Shown: positions 26,383-35,812 of the stretch, piece after piece | Layout: every line of letters starts with the position of its first letter | How positions within the stretch are numbered: the stretch's first letter is position 1 | Assembly: GCA_019636375.1 (NCBI GenBank) | Contig: JAHBXS010000003.1 | Span: 124,001 to 188,000 of the forward strand | DNA: 64,000 nucleotides | Direction of reading: 5' to 3' | DNA from: Pirellulaceae bacterium | GTDB taxonomy: Bacteria > Planctomycetota > Planctomycetia > Pirellulales > Pirellulaceae | Notes under the pieces: model-generated | Told to the model about the DNA's origin: nothing | Seen by the model: the letters and a program-made list of their open reading frames with translations, nothing else | Databases searched by the model: none | Position numbers and translations under genes: made by a program

Positions 26383-27021
26383 TTAACGACCGGTCTGCCG
26401 CAAGTACTCTGCCATGCGAGATTGCAGGTCGAGCAAAAGTTGCCATTGACCGGCGTTCATTTCAGTCGGTTTGCCAGACTCGCGTGGTTCGAGATCGGAG
26501 ATCAGGCGGCGCAAGTTCAAATGCAAGAACTCGATGACTTCGATGAACTGAGCCAATTGGCCTGGCGAAAGTCGGGACGGGACGGTCGGCGGGTTCCCTT
26601 CCATCAGCTTCAGCGAATAGTTTGGATCGGCCACCCAGGGTTGCCCTGACGAGGAGTCTTTGGCCGAGGTCCCCACCAACTTATTCTTTAGGTCGGCGTT
26701 GACGTTTTCCATTCGCTGGTTGATCTGCTCGCGGGTCCCCACGATCATCGTGGTTCGTCCAAGACGTACCAGATCGCCATATCGCAAGATTCGCAGATGG
26801 CTGTCTTCGCCGTTGACCACCGTCCCATTGGTGCTTTCGAGGTCGGTCAGAACGAATTCGTTTTTATCGGTATGAATTTTGACGTGAAAACGGCTGACGC
26901 GATCGTCATTGAGTTGAATGGAGTTTCCGGTTTCGCGACCGATGGAAATGGGCGTAGGGAGATCGGTGAAGACTTTACCCCGGTCGACGCCGTCGATGAT
27001 GCGAATCGTTAAAGTTGACAC
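26383..27021 (-). CDS. FHA-domain protein
   Basis: This 212-residue protein starts at GTG 27021 (VSTLTIRIIDGVDRGKVF). The FHA domain occupies about residues 8-95: ISIGRETGNSIQLNDDRVSRFHVKI gives the GR, S and SRxH phosphothreonine-binding residues, and LTDLESTNGTVVNG the NG turn. The C-terminal half has no known domain. FHA domains bind phosphothreonine on kinase substrates, so a Ser/Thr kinase signalling role is likely. An ATG 26 codons upstream is open but the sequence from it lacks the fold. Confidence 0.85.
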   Translation of the reverse strand: MSTLTIRIIDGVDRGKVFTDLPTPISIGRETGNSIQLNDDRVSRFHVKIHTDKNEFVLTDLESTNGTVVNGEDSHLRILRYGDLVRLGRTTMIVGTREQINQRMENVNADLKNKLVGTSAKDSSSGQPWVADPNYSLKLMEGNPPTVPSRLSPGQLAQFIEVIEFLHLNLRRLISDLEPRESGKPTEMNAGQWQLLLDLQSRMAEYLRQTGR

Positions 27022-27161
27022 GTGCGGTAAAGGCTTGTGAGACGAAAAAACAAAAACGTCGGGGCGTTTTCCCCACCCCTTGATCATACCACAAAGCAAC
27101 GGAAAGTCATGAAAATTTCAGTTGCTGTCGCCTCAATGCCAAAGAAAACCTCAAAAACCAG

Positions 27162-27234
<73 letters not shown>

Positions 27235-27633
27235 ATTTGAAATCCCGTTATCTAACCACCTGCCATGCGTTTAAAACGCTTCAGAATTTCCGTGGTCATG
27301 GCCATGAATTTGCTGGGCGAAAATGGCCGGAAACGAGTTTTAGTAGTCTGTCGGATCGACCGCCAAAGTCAAGGGGGGGTTAACATGCCACACCCCTCTC
27401 GCACCTCGACCGAGCAAAGGCCCGCATCTCGCCCCGCAAAGTTCCGATTCCGGATTTTTCGGATAGGAAATTTGTGCGGAACCTGATAAACTTGAACTGC
27501 GAACCGGAGGGCGGGGCGATTTCTAAACCGTACACCAAGACAGGGGAACCCCTGCCCATGTTCGCGCTCCAAACGAGACGGTTTCCAACATCAATTTCAA
27601 CGATCTCTCGGCACTCTCAGCCACTACTCGTAA
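27235..27633. other. Intergenic upstream of sucA
   Basis: These 399 bases separate the divergent tRNA-Lys and sucA genes. I see a C/G-rich block but no palindrome of note, RNA gene or credible open frame. Confidence 0.4.
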
Positions 27634-30411
27634 ATGAACGTTTCAAATCAAGAATTTCTGGACGATTTATTCCAGCAGTATCTCCAGCATCCCGAATCAG
27701 TCCCCGCCGAGTGGCAGACCTATTTTCAGAACTTCATCGCCGGGCAACCAGGCAACTCTTTGGCGACGGCAACCGTTTCTGGTTCCGCTCGACCGAGTTC
27801 CAACGGGGCACCGTCAAAGATGGCGATGGCCAACTTGCAAGACCGCGTTGACCAACTCATCCGTGGCTACCGAGTTCGCGGACACCTCGAGGCTCGAATC
27901 GATCCACTCGGAATCCCCCGTCGCCAAAATCGGGAACTTGATCCCTATTCCTACGGTTTCACCGACGAAGATTTTTCGCGCAGGTTCTCAACACGAACGA
28001 TCTCAGGTGCCGACGAATTGACGCTCGAAGAGATTGTCGACAAACTCCGTGAGACCTACTGCCGTTCGATCGGTGCTCAATTCATGCACATCGACGACTA
28101 CACCGTGCGAAACTGGCTGCAAAGCAAAATGGAAAGCACGCAAAATCGCTTGCAACTTTCCCATGCGACGATGGTGCGAATTTTAACTCGCCTGACCGAC
28201 GCCTCGATTTTCGAAGAGTTCGTCCGCAAAAAGTACATCGGTCAAAAAACGTTTTCGTTAGAAGGGGGAGAAACATTGATTCCTCTTCTCGATTTGGCGT
28301 TGGAGAAGGCGGGCGAACATGGCGTTCAAGAAGCGGTGCTGGGAATGGCCCATCGCGGACGCCTCAACGTGCTGGCCAACATCATGCACAAACGAGCCCA
28401 GAATATTTTCTGGAGCATCGACGAAGCCGACCACGAAATGAAACGGGGGCGTGGCGACGTCTTGTACCACATGGGCTACAGCAGTGATTGGGTGACGCAC
28501 GCTGGGCATAAAATCCACATTTCCTTGTGCTTCAACCCCAGCCATCTCGAATTCGTCAACGCAGTGGCGATGGGTCGTTGCCGTTCCAAACAAGATCGTT
28601 TTCATGACTCAGAGCGACGCCGTTGCTTGAACATTCTGATTCATGGCGACGCCGCATTCGCCGGAGAAGGAATCGTGCAGGAAACGCTCAACATGAGCGA
28701 ACTTCCCGGTTACGCCGTCGGCGGGACACTTCACGTCATCCTCAACAACCAAATCGGATTCACGACCCCTGCTGAGGAGAGTCGTTCGACAACTTACTGC
28801 AGCGACGTGGCAAAAATGCTGCAAATTCCGATTTTTCATGTCAATGGTGAGGACCCCGAAGCGGTGGCTCAAGTCGTCGATTTGGCGATGGAGTTCCGCA
28901 GCGTCTTTAAACGCGACGTCGTGATCGACATGTATTGCTACCGACGTCATGGTCACAACGAAAGTGACGAACCGCGATTCACGCAACCCACGATGTATCA
29001 AACCATTGACCATCGACCGACGGTTCGGGAGATGTACGTGCAACAACTCCTCAAATCGCAAAAGATCACGGCCGAAGAGGCGGAAACGATCGTGCAGCAA
29101 CGCCGCGAAGAGTTGGAATCAGAGTTTGAAGCGGCGAAGATCAGTCAGTTTCAATCTGACGTGCAAACGTTGGGGGGATTCTGGAATCACTACTATGGTG
29201 GCTTGGAACGAGACGACGATTTGGCTTCCACAGGTGTGTCGGCTAAGGTGTTGTCAGAAATCTTTTTGGGGCTCGGCCGCACCCCGCCTGACTTCAACGT
29301 TAACCGCAAACTGCAACGAGTGATCGATGCTCGCGCCGAGATGGCTTTGGAAGATCGCCCGATCGACTGGGCAGGGGCTGAACTGGCGGCGATTGCTTCG
29401 TTATCTCTCGAAGGCCATTCAGTGCGATTGAGTGGACAAGATGCCGAGCGTGGAACGTTCAGCCATCGACATGCCGTCTTGAACGATGCCCAATCGGGGG
29501 CCAAATACCAAACGTTGAAAAACATTCGCCCCGATCAGGCTTCAGTAGAAATCTACAACAGCCCGCTGTGCGAAGCCGGAGTGATGGGTTTTGAATACGG
29601 TTATAGTTTGGATGCACCCGAGAGCCTCGTGATGTGGGAAGCTCAATTCGGAGACTTTTGGAATGTCGCCCAAGTGATTGTGGACCAATTCATCTCCAGC
29701 GCCGAAGACAAATGGCGAAGATTGAGTGGCATTACGATGCTGCTGCCGCATGGTTTCGAAGGGGCAGGGCCTGAACATTGTAGCGCGCGATTAGAGCGAT
29801 TTTTGACGCTGGCCGCTGAACACAACATGCAGATTGTGTACCCGACGTCAGCCGCTCAATATTTTCACTTGTTGCGACGTCAGGTTCATCGCAAATGGCG
29901 AAAGCCTCTCGTCGTCTTGACCCCCAAGAGCCTTCTCCGCGAGCCGCTGGTGATGAGCCCCTTCGCGGACCTTACAGCCGGTCGCTTCCAGCGTGTTCTG
30001 CAAGACCCCCGTGTTGCCGAGATTCAATCCCCTTCGCGAATCCTGCTCTGTTCAGGGAAAATTGCAATCGACTTGATCAAGGCCCGCGAAGACCGAAAGG
30101 CTGACGATGTTGCCGTTGTTCGTTTGGAACAGTTGTATCCGCTGCATCGTGCCGATATCGAAGAGGCCCTTCAAGCCTATCCGGCAGGAACGCCAGTAGT
30201 TTGGATTCAAGAAGAACCGCGGAACATGGGTGCACGGAATTTCTTGCGGCTGAAGTGGGAAGATTTGGAACTTCACGAACGCTACCCCTTGTCATTTATC
30301 TCGCGACCGGAATCGGCCAGCCCTTCAACGGGCTCTAAAAAGATGCACCAGATCGAACAAAATGAACTGCTCGATATGGCGTTTGCCGTACCCTCGCGAG
30401 TCGCACGATAG
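27634..30411 (+). CDS. sucA: 2-oxoglutarate dehydrogenase E1 component
   Basis: This 925-residue protein is close to the usual 930 of SucA. The N-terminus FLDDLFQQYLQHPESVPAEWQTYF is the E2-binding segment. The core includes LGMAHRGRLNVLANI, the thiamine diphosphate/Mg motif GDAAFAGEGIVQETLN...LNNQIGFTT and a C-terminal transketolase-like domain with EYGYSLDAP and QEEPRNMGA. The enzyme decarboxylates 2-oxoglutarate in the TCA cycle. The E2 gene (sucB) is not adjacent, so the complex is encoded in more than one place. Confidence 0.97.
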   Translation: MNVSNQEFLDDLFQQYLQHPESVPAEWQTYFQNFIAGQPGNSLATATVSGSARPSSNGAPSKMAMANLQDRVDQLIRGYRVRGHLEARIDPLGIPRRQNRELDPYSYGFTDEDFSRRFSTRTISGADELTLEEIVDKLRETYCRSIGAQFMHIDDYTVRNWLQSKMESTQNRLQLSHATMVRILTRLTDASIFEEFVRKKYIGQKTFSLEGGETLIPLLDLALEKAGEHGVQEAVLGMAHRGRLNVLANIMHKRAQNIFWSIDEADHEMKRGRGDVLYHMGYSSDWVTHAGHKIHISLCFNPSHLEFVNAVAMGRCRSKQDRFHDSERRRCLNILIHGDAAFAGEGIVQETLNMSELPGYAVGGTLHVILNNQIGFTTPAEESRSTTYCSDVAKMLQIPIFHVNGEDPEAVAQVVDLAMEFRSVFKRDVVIDMYCYRRHGHNESDEPRFTQPTMYQTIDHRPTVREMYVQQLLKSQKITAEEAETIVQQRREELESEFEAAKISQFQSDVQTLGGFWNHYYGGLERDDDLASTGVSAKVLSEIFLGLGRTPPDFNVNRKLQRVIDARAEMALEDRPIDWAGAELAAIASLSLEGHSVRLSGQDAERGTFSHRHAVLNDAQSGAKYQTLKNIRPDQASVEIYNSPLCEAGVMGFEYGYSLDAPESLVMWEAQFGDFWNVAQVIVDQFISSAEDKWRRLSGITMLLPHGFEGAGPEHCSARLERFLTLAAEHNMQIVYPTSAAQYFHLLRRQVHRKWRKPLVVLTPKSLLREPLVMSPFADLTAGRFQRVLQDPRVAEIQSPSRILLCSGKIAIDLIKAREDRKADDVAVVRLEQLYPLHRADIEEALQAYPAGTPVVWIQEEPRNMGARNFLRLKWEDLELHERYPLSFISRPESASPSTGSKKMHQIEQNELLDMAFAVPSRVAR

Positions 30412-30421
30412 GCGGTAAGCG

Positions 30422-30586
30422 ATGAGCAAACGGCCCTGGCGCGTCGCCCCAATTTGGCGGGAACGTTTTTTCTTGGTATTGGCTGGAATCGCAGTCGGAC
30501 TAATGCTCCGCAGCGTCTTCCCGCCGGACGAACCCACACCCTACAACCCACGTGAAATCCGCTTGCCATCAACAGAAGGCCCTTAG
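30422..30586 (+). CDS. 54-residue single-span membrane protein
   Basis: Starting ten bases after sucA, this frame begins MSKRPWRVAPIWRERFFLVL, with a hydrophobic segment about residues 16-33 and a Pro-rich hydrophilic tail (PPDEPTPYNPREIRLPS). The basic N-terminus and single helix predict a small N-in membrane protein. Position directly behind sucA suggests co-transcription. No family recognised. Confidence 0.5.
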   Translation: MSKRPWRVAPIWRERFFLVLAGIAVGLMLRSVFPPDEPTPYNPREIRLPSTEGP

Positions 30587-30606
30587 TTTTTCTTCGCCTG
30601 GGAAAA

Positions 30607-31566
30607 CTAAGTACTCGGGAGTTCGATTCCCATTTTGGCCATGAGCATTTTCATGTCGTCCCAGGTCGCCTTTTTGGCAGAAGGGGTTCGTAGCAAATAA
30701 GCGGGATGGTAAGTCACGATGACTTGGCTGCCTCGATAGGTAAAGAACTGGCCCCGCAAACGACCGATCGCCGACTCGGTTTTGAGCAACCGTTGAGCGG
30801 CAATGCGCCCCAAGCAACAAATAAATTCTGGCTGCAAAATCTCCAACTGCCGTTCGGCGTATTCCCAACAATTTTCTTGCTCGTCAGGATTGGGATTGCG
30901 GTTTCCGGGAGGACGACACTTGACCGTGTTCAAGATGTAGACATCGCTACGTTGCATCTGGCACGCCTCAATAATTTTGTTCAGCAATTGACCAGCCGCT
31001 CCGACAAACGGCTCACCCTGCTGGTCCTCGTCGGCCCCTGGTGCCTCGCCAAAAAACACAAGCCTCGGCTGCGGATTGCCAACCCCAAACACCGTCTGCG
31101 TGCGACAAGCAGACAGCACCGCACAACGCTGACAAGCGGCAACTTGTTGAGAAAGGACCTTTAGTTCATGCTGCCTAACTCCCGAATCCAAAGAATCCGG
31201 ATAGGGACGCACATCGACGATACCGCTCGCAAATGAAGAGCTAGAGTAAGTAGGACGCTCGGCAACTCGACTTGGCTGGGTCAGTGCAGGCTTATCGCTC
31301 GAATACGTCGAACCGGAAATCGAAGGCTGCGTCGTCGAGCCCTCTTCTCGAACGATATTTTCTGCCCTGACGGCAGTGCTTGCGTTGTCGGTTGTGCCAG
31401 AGACATTTGACACCCTGTTTGTGACTGGGCTGCGGGAATCGGCTTCAGGACCAAAGGTAAGTGCATGGGTTGCGGAAGCACTCGCCAATGGGAGATGAGT
31501 CACACCGGCCCGCGACCAGTGCGATAACTTCTGCATCAAAATTCGTTGCAACTCCGATTTATCCAT
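30607..31566 (-). CDS. Family-4 uracil-DNA glycosylase (iron-sulfur)
   Basis: The C-terminal 190 residues match family-4 UDG: four cysteines (CQRC near 139-142, [18 protein letters not shown] near 213-230) for a 4Fe-4S cluster, motif [12 protein letters not shown], the [12 protein letters not shown] segment and the C-terminal [12 protein letters not shown]. It removes uracil from DNA in base-excision repair. The first 130 residues are Ser/Thr-rich and low in complexity, an extension not needed for the fold. No other repair gene is adjacent. Confidence 0.93.
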   Translation of the reverse strand: MDKSELQRILMQKLSHWSRAGVTHLPLASASATHALTFGPEADSRSPVTNRVSNVSGTTDNASTAVRAENIVREEGSTTQPSISGSTYSSDKPALTQPSRVAERPTYSSSSFASGIVDVRPYPDSLDSGVRQHELKVLSQQVAACQRCAVLSACRTQTVFGVGNPQPRLVFFGEAPGADEDQQGEPFVGAAGQLLNKIIEACQMQRSDVYILNTVKCRPPGNRNPNPDEQENCWEYAERQLEILQPEFICCLGRIAAQRLLKTESAIGRLRGQFFTYRGSQVIVTYHPAYLLRTPSAKKATWDDMKMLMAKMGIELPST

Positions 31567-31673
31567 AACACGATAATTTAGGGGGAAAATCGTTCAACGC
31601 CAGCCCCCCGAATATTGTTGAAAAACCCTTCAATTCGGGCCGAAGAATCACCCGTCTCTTCGGGGACAGGCTC

Positions 31674-32786
31674 TTAGTCGAAGCTGCTCAACGTCCTCAC
31701 TTCATTACCCGCACGCGTAAAGCTCGCGCGCCAAATTGGCAAATCGATTTCATTGGTCGCCACCCGCACGCTACCATCGGCCATCGCCAACTGCACCAAA
31801 CCTCGATGGTGACTTCGCGATGTGATCGCCGCATAAGTGATAACCGTTGCGGATTCCCCTTCCTTCCAATTAACCCAACTAGCATCGTGAGTTAAACCGT
31901 CGTGGTTCACTAAAACCTTGGTGTTGGGAGTCAGCGTTGCGGTGACTCCGGTGTGGTAGACTCGCCCATCCACCCATTCTGAATGTCCACGGCGGTTGTT
32001 AAGGTCTTGCCCCATACTGATTTGTCCTGCAGGCATAAGGTCCCCAACTTGGCTCCCCTCCGATGGAATGACAACCGGTGCATTGTTCGTGTTACGGCAG
32101 TACGGCGTGAACGCCTTGACCTCCGATAGGGCGACTGTATTTGAAAGGCCATCAGTGACATCTCGCGTCTTGATCCGGCTATTCGGGAACATCAACCCCT
32201 CGCCCCCCTGTCGCGTATTTGGATCGTAGATTAGCCACACTCCCATATTAAAAGCGTAGTTGGTCGGCCAAAACCTCACCGAGCCATCAGGTTCCGTCCG
32301 CGGAACATCATTTGGCTCACTTGGACAAATATAAAAGGGAATGCGAACCTGGCGTACCAGTAGTGGCCCAATGCTATTATCAGGATGATGGTAGCTTAAA
32401 TTAAAATTGATCCCCTCGTAGACGTTATTCTGCTCAACGAAGGGAAGTATCCTCGCCAATGCCGACCACTCTCCTGGACTTGTCGGCCCTCCGATCAAGA
32501 CAGGCGGTGAATAAGTGACGCTGGGCGGGAACATTTGAAAATTCGATTCGTAGTTGTGCAGCGCGAGGGCGATTTGTTTTAAGTTGTTGCGGCAACTCGT
32601 TCTGCGAGCCGCCTCTCGCACTTGTTGCACCGCCGGCAATAGTAGCCCCACCAAAATACCGATGATTGCAATCACGACCAACAGCTCAATCAGCGTAAAC
32701 GCCGTTCGCGCGATAAAGCACGGATACGGCATTGATTGAGGAAAGTCGCCGACGCCAGCAAACCTTCGTCTAGATGTTTTATCCAC
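31674..32786 (-). CDS. DUF1559 prepilin-like protein
   Basis: This 370-residue protein has a type IV prepilin-like N-terminus, TAFTLIELLVVIAIIGILVGLLLPAVQQVREAA split around residues 28-60, then the DUF1559 body with SCRNNLKQIALALHNYES and the terminal ANGSV-like MADGSVRVATNEID. DUF1559 proteins are greatly expanded in planctomycetes and are thought to be pseudopilin-like surface or secretion parts. Here the residue before Phe is Ala, not the Gly that prepilin peptidase normally needs, so processing may differ. The GTG at 32786 follows AGGAAG; an internal ATG at 32732 has no ribosome site. Confidence 0.93.
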   Translation of the reverse strand: MDKTSRRRFAGVGDFPQSMPYPCFIARTAFTLIELLVVIAIIGILVGLLLPAVQQVREAARRTSCRNNLKQIALALHNYESNFQMFPPSVTYSPPVLIGGPTSPGEWSALARILPFVEQNNVYEGINFNLSYHHPDNSIGPLLVRQVRIPFYICPSEPNDVPRTEPDGSVRFWPTNYAFNMGVWLIYDPNTRQGGEGLMFPNSRIKTRDVTDGLSNTVALSEVKAFTPYCRNTNNAPVVIPSEGSQVGDLMPAGQISMGQDLNNRRGHSEWVDGRVYHTGVTATLTPNTKVLVNHDGLTHDASWVNWKEGESATVITYAAITSRSHHRGLVQLAMADGSVRVATNEIDLPIWRASFTRAGNEVRTLSSFD

Positions 32787-33210
32787 GTTACACTTCCTTT
32801 CGTTTGGTAGGAGTTGCTGAAGGATTTCAGTTTAGAGGACCTTGCTCGTTTTTGGGCTTTCCGTGCCCAATCAAGAAAGTTGCGTGTCCGCCCCATCACA
32901 TTTGAGCCCGCTCGAAGAAGGCTCCTCTGTTCCACGTCGTGAGTCGAAACCCGTGCTGCATGACCCGATACCGCAAATTCATGACTCCGCGATTTTATCC
33001 CTCGAATTACGCCGTTGCAACAAAATGTCCCCTTAATTTCGCCGAATTTCTATGGTTTGCCCCTCGACGTAGGGCGGCATTCACGCAAGGATAGAGGAGT
33101 TGGCTTGATTTTGTCTGAATCATCGTGGTGCATCGCCCGAGCCAACTGCAGGATTTCGGGGGTCCGAAACATCGCGCCCAGCACCAGTTTTTTGTCTATC
33201 GGTCGTTGCA
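32787..33210. other. Intergenic between divergent genes
   Basis: These 424 bases lie between the DUF1559 gene and der, which point away from each other. Promoters are expected, but I can fix none, and I see no RNA gene or strong palindrome. Confidence 0.4.
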
Positions 33211-34641
33211 ATGTCTGTACCTAAGTTCGCAATCGTCGGTCGCCCCAATGTGGGCAAATCCAGCATCTTCAATTGGCTGGCGGGGGTCCGTCTGGCAATT
33301 GTGGACAACATGGCTGGCGTGACCCGTGATCGCATGACCTACCTGCTGAATCACGATGAAAAGTATTTCGAAATCATCGACACCGGCGGGATCGGTATCA
33401 ACGACGTCGATGAACTCGATGACGAAATCGAATCCCAAATCAAGCAAGGGATCGAACTCGCCCAAGTTTTGTTGTTCGTTGTAGATGCCCGCGACGGTCT
33501 CACGAATTTGGATGAGACCATCGCCAGACGCCTCCGCGCGATCGGCAAGCCCGTGTTGCTCGTCGCCAACAAATGCGATGGCGAAAACTGGGAGTCTACC
33601 GCTCAAGAATTTTCCCGAGTTGGCTTCGGCTCCCCCGTCGTCGTAAGTGCCAAAAACAATCGTCACAAACAAAACCTGCTCGATGCCATCGTCAACATTA
33701 TCCCGGAAGATTTCGAAGCCGATGACCATGACCTTGCCGAACCGGAAATGAAGATCGCAGTTGTCGGACGGCGCAATGTCGGCAAAAGCACCTTCATCAA
33801 CACCCTGGTCAATAGCCCGCGCATGATCGTCAGCGAAGTTCCCGGCACGACGCGCGACAGCATTGACGTCAGGTTTGAAATCGACGGCAAATCGATGGTC
33901 GCCATCGATACGCCGGGGCTCAAGCGTGGCAAGAGCATTCGCAGTGATATCGATTTCTACAGTGATCACCGCGCTCATCGCACGATTCGCCATGCCGATG
34001 TCGTGCTGATGTTCTTTGACGCCGGCCAAAGAATCGCCAAAGTCGACCAAAAGTTGTGCAACTACATCGAAGGTAACTTTAAGCCCTGTATTTTTGTGGT
34101 CAATAAATGGGACAAGATGGTCGAGCATCTGCCGACTCAGGCTTGGAGCGATTACCTGCGCGAAAATTTTGCCTCAATGAACTATGTCCCAATCGCCTTT
34201 GTGACGGGCCAAGAAGGTCGCAATGTTCGCAAACTTTTAAACCATGCTCAAATGTTGTTCAAACAAAGTCGCGAACGGGCAACGACCGGGGAGCTTAACC
34301 GCATCGTGCAGCGGGCCCTCGAAATGCAGTCGCCGCCTGTGATCGGAACCCGCCGCCCAAAAATATATTTCGCGACGCAGATCGGCATTCAACCGCCAAC
34401 GATTGTGCTTAAATGCAACGACCCCGAACTATTTCCGAAAACCTATCGCCGATATTTGTTAAACTTCATCCGCGATCATGTGAAATTCGGCGAAGTCCCC
34501 ATCCGTCTTCTCCTTGACCAGCGGCAGTCGGTTTCACTGGAGGAACGCACAGGAACCGCCGAACCCGATCTTGGAATGAGCGAGGCTGAGTATCGACGCT
34601 GGGAAAAATCGCAGCAGAAACACGAGGATTCCTTCGAATGA
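33211..34641 (+). CDS. der: Ribosome-associated GTPase Der (EngA)
   Basis: This 476-residue protein has two GTPase domains in tandem: the first with GRPNVGKSSIFNWL and DTGGIG and NKCD (NKCDGEN), the second with GRRNVGKSTFINTL, DTPG and NKWDKM, followed by a C-terminal KH-like domain (about 360 to the end). Der acts in assembly of the large ribosomal subunit and is essential in most bacteria. The stop overlaps the start of mtnA as ATGA. Confidence 0.97.
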   Translation: MSVPKFAIVGRPNVGKSSIFNWLAGVRLAIVDNMAGVTRDRMTYLLNHDEKYFEIIDTGGIGINDVDELDDEIESQIKQGIELAQVLLFVVDARDGLTNLDETIARRLRAIGKPVLLVANKCDGENWESTAQEFSRVGFGSPVVVSAKNNRHKQNLLDAIVNIIPEDFEADDHDLAEPEMKIAVVGRRNVGKSTFINTLVNSPRMIVSEVPGTTRDSIDVRFEIDGKSMVAIDTPGLKRGKSIRSDIDFYSDHRAHRTIRHADVVLMFFDAGQRIAKVDQKLCNYIEGNFKPCIFVVNKWDKMVEHLPTQAWSDYLRENFASMNYVPIAFVTGQEGRNVRKLLNHAQMLFKQSRERATTGELNRIVQRALEMQSPPVIGTRRPKIYFATQIGIQPPTIVLKCNDPELFPKTYRRYLLNFIRDHVKFGEVPIRLLLDQRQSVSLEERTGTAEPDLGMSEAEYRRWEKSQQKHEDSFE

Positions 34642-35720
34642 ACCAAACCAATCCGTCTCCCCTCCCGACTCCGCCGGCCATTGAAACCATGCGCTGGGAG
34701 GGAACGCCAGAGGGATTTTTGCGGCTCATTGACCAAACCCGACTTCCCGATAAGCTCGAGGAAATTGAGTGCCACGATGTCGCCACGGTTTGGAATGCGA
34801 TCAAGCGATTGAGTGTGCGAGGGGCTCCCGCCATCGCCATCGCGGCCGCCTACGGTGTCGTCTTGGGAGTTCGCGAGGCGACTGAACCTTGTGACGCAAC
34901 GACGGTGAACAAGGTCTGTGACTATCTGGCCACCAGCCGACCGACGGCCGTCAATTTGTTCTGGGCTCTCGACCGAATTCGTGCTCAAAGTCAGCTCTGG
35001 TTCGCGAGCAAAAATCTTGATCGTGCGACTCTACTGCAACGGCTTCTCGACGAGGCTCGGGCGATTCACGAAGAAGACCGTCAAATGTGCCGCGCGATTG
35101 GTCGACATGGTGTGGCCTTGCTCGAAAACATCACAGGAGTCCTTACCCATTGCAACGCGGGGGGACTGGCGACAGCCGAGTACGGCACTGCGCTCAGTGT
35201 TTTTTTCACCGCCCAAGACCAAGGGCGCGACCTCCACGTCTTCGTCGATGAAACGCGACCGCTCCTTCAGGGTGCCCGCCTAACGGCATGGGAACTTCAA
35301 CAGCGAAGTATCAAGGCCACCCTGATCTGCGATTCAATGGCCGCTCAAGTCATGCGCGAGGGCAAAGTCCAAGCGGCCATCGTCGGGGCTGATCGGATCG
35401 CTGCCAACGGCGACACGGCCAACAAAATCGGGACTTATTCGGTTGCCCTGCATTGCCGAGCCCACCAAATCCCGTTTTATGTCGCTGCACCGAGCACGAC
35501 GTTCGACTTGTCGATTGAATCTGGAGCAGAAATCCCGATTGAACAACGGGCTGCTGACGAGGTGACTTCTCTGTATGGAAGACAAACAGCCCCCCATGGC
35601 GTGGACGTCTATAACCCTGCCTTTGATGTCACTCCAGCCGAGTTAATCGCCGGAATCATTACTGAACGAGGAGTGATTCAGCCAGTCTCACGAGACACCA
35701 TCGCAACTCACTTCGCTTGA
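34638..35720 (+). CDS. mtnA: Methylthioribose-1-phosphate isomerase
   Basis: This 360-residue protein has the MtnA/eIF2B-alpha-like fold: LSVRGAPAIAIAAAYGVVLG, the catalytic cysteine in THCNAGGLATAEYGTAL and the catalytic aspartate in VGADRIAANGDTANKIGTY. It isomerises methylthioribose 1-phosphate to the ribulose form in methionine salvage. Other salvage genes are not adjacent. The four-base overlap with der suggests the two are translated from one message. Confidence 0.95.
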   Translation: MNQTNPSPLPTPPAIETMRWEGTPEGFLRLIDQTRLPDKLEEIECHDVATVWNAIKRLSVRGAPAIAIAAAYGVVLGVREATEPCDATTVNKVCDYLATSRPTAVNLFWALDRIRAQSQLWFASKNLDRATLLQRLLDEARAIHEEDRQMCRAIGRHGVALLENITGVLTHCNAGGLATAEYGTALSVFFTAQDQGRDLHVFVDETRPLLQGARLTAWELQQRSIKATLICDSMAAQVMREGKVQAAIVGADRIAANGDTANKIGTYSVALHCRAHQIPFYVAAPSTTFDLSIESGAEIPIEQRAADEVTSLYGRQTAPHGVDVYNPAFDVTPAELIAGIITERGVIQPVSRDTIATHFA

Positions 35721-35812
35721 CCAAAGCATGATCGAAGCGACAACTGATCGATGCGGGCCAGATTTTCTAAATCTGAAGACCATGTTTTCGGTATTTTTTG
35801 TGAGTCCGCCTT

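Noticed and set aside
33196..34128. 310-residue minus-strand frame opposite der
   Set aside because: It mirrors a strongly conserved gene; codon bias of der produces the open antisense frame.
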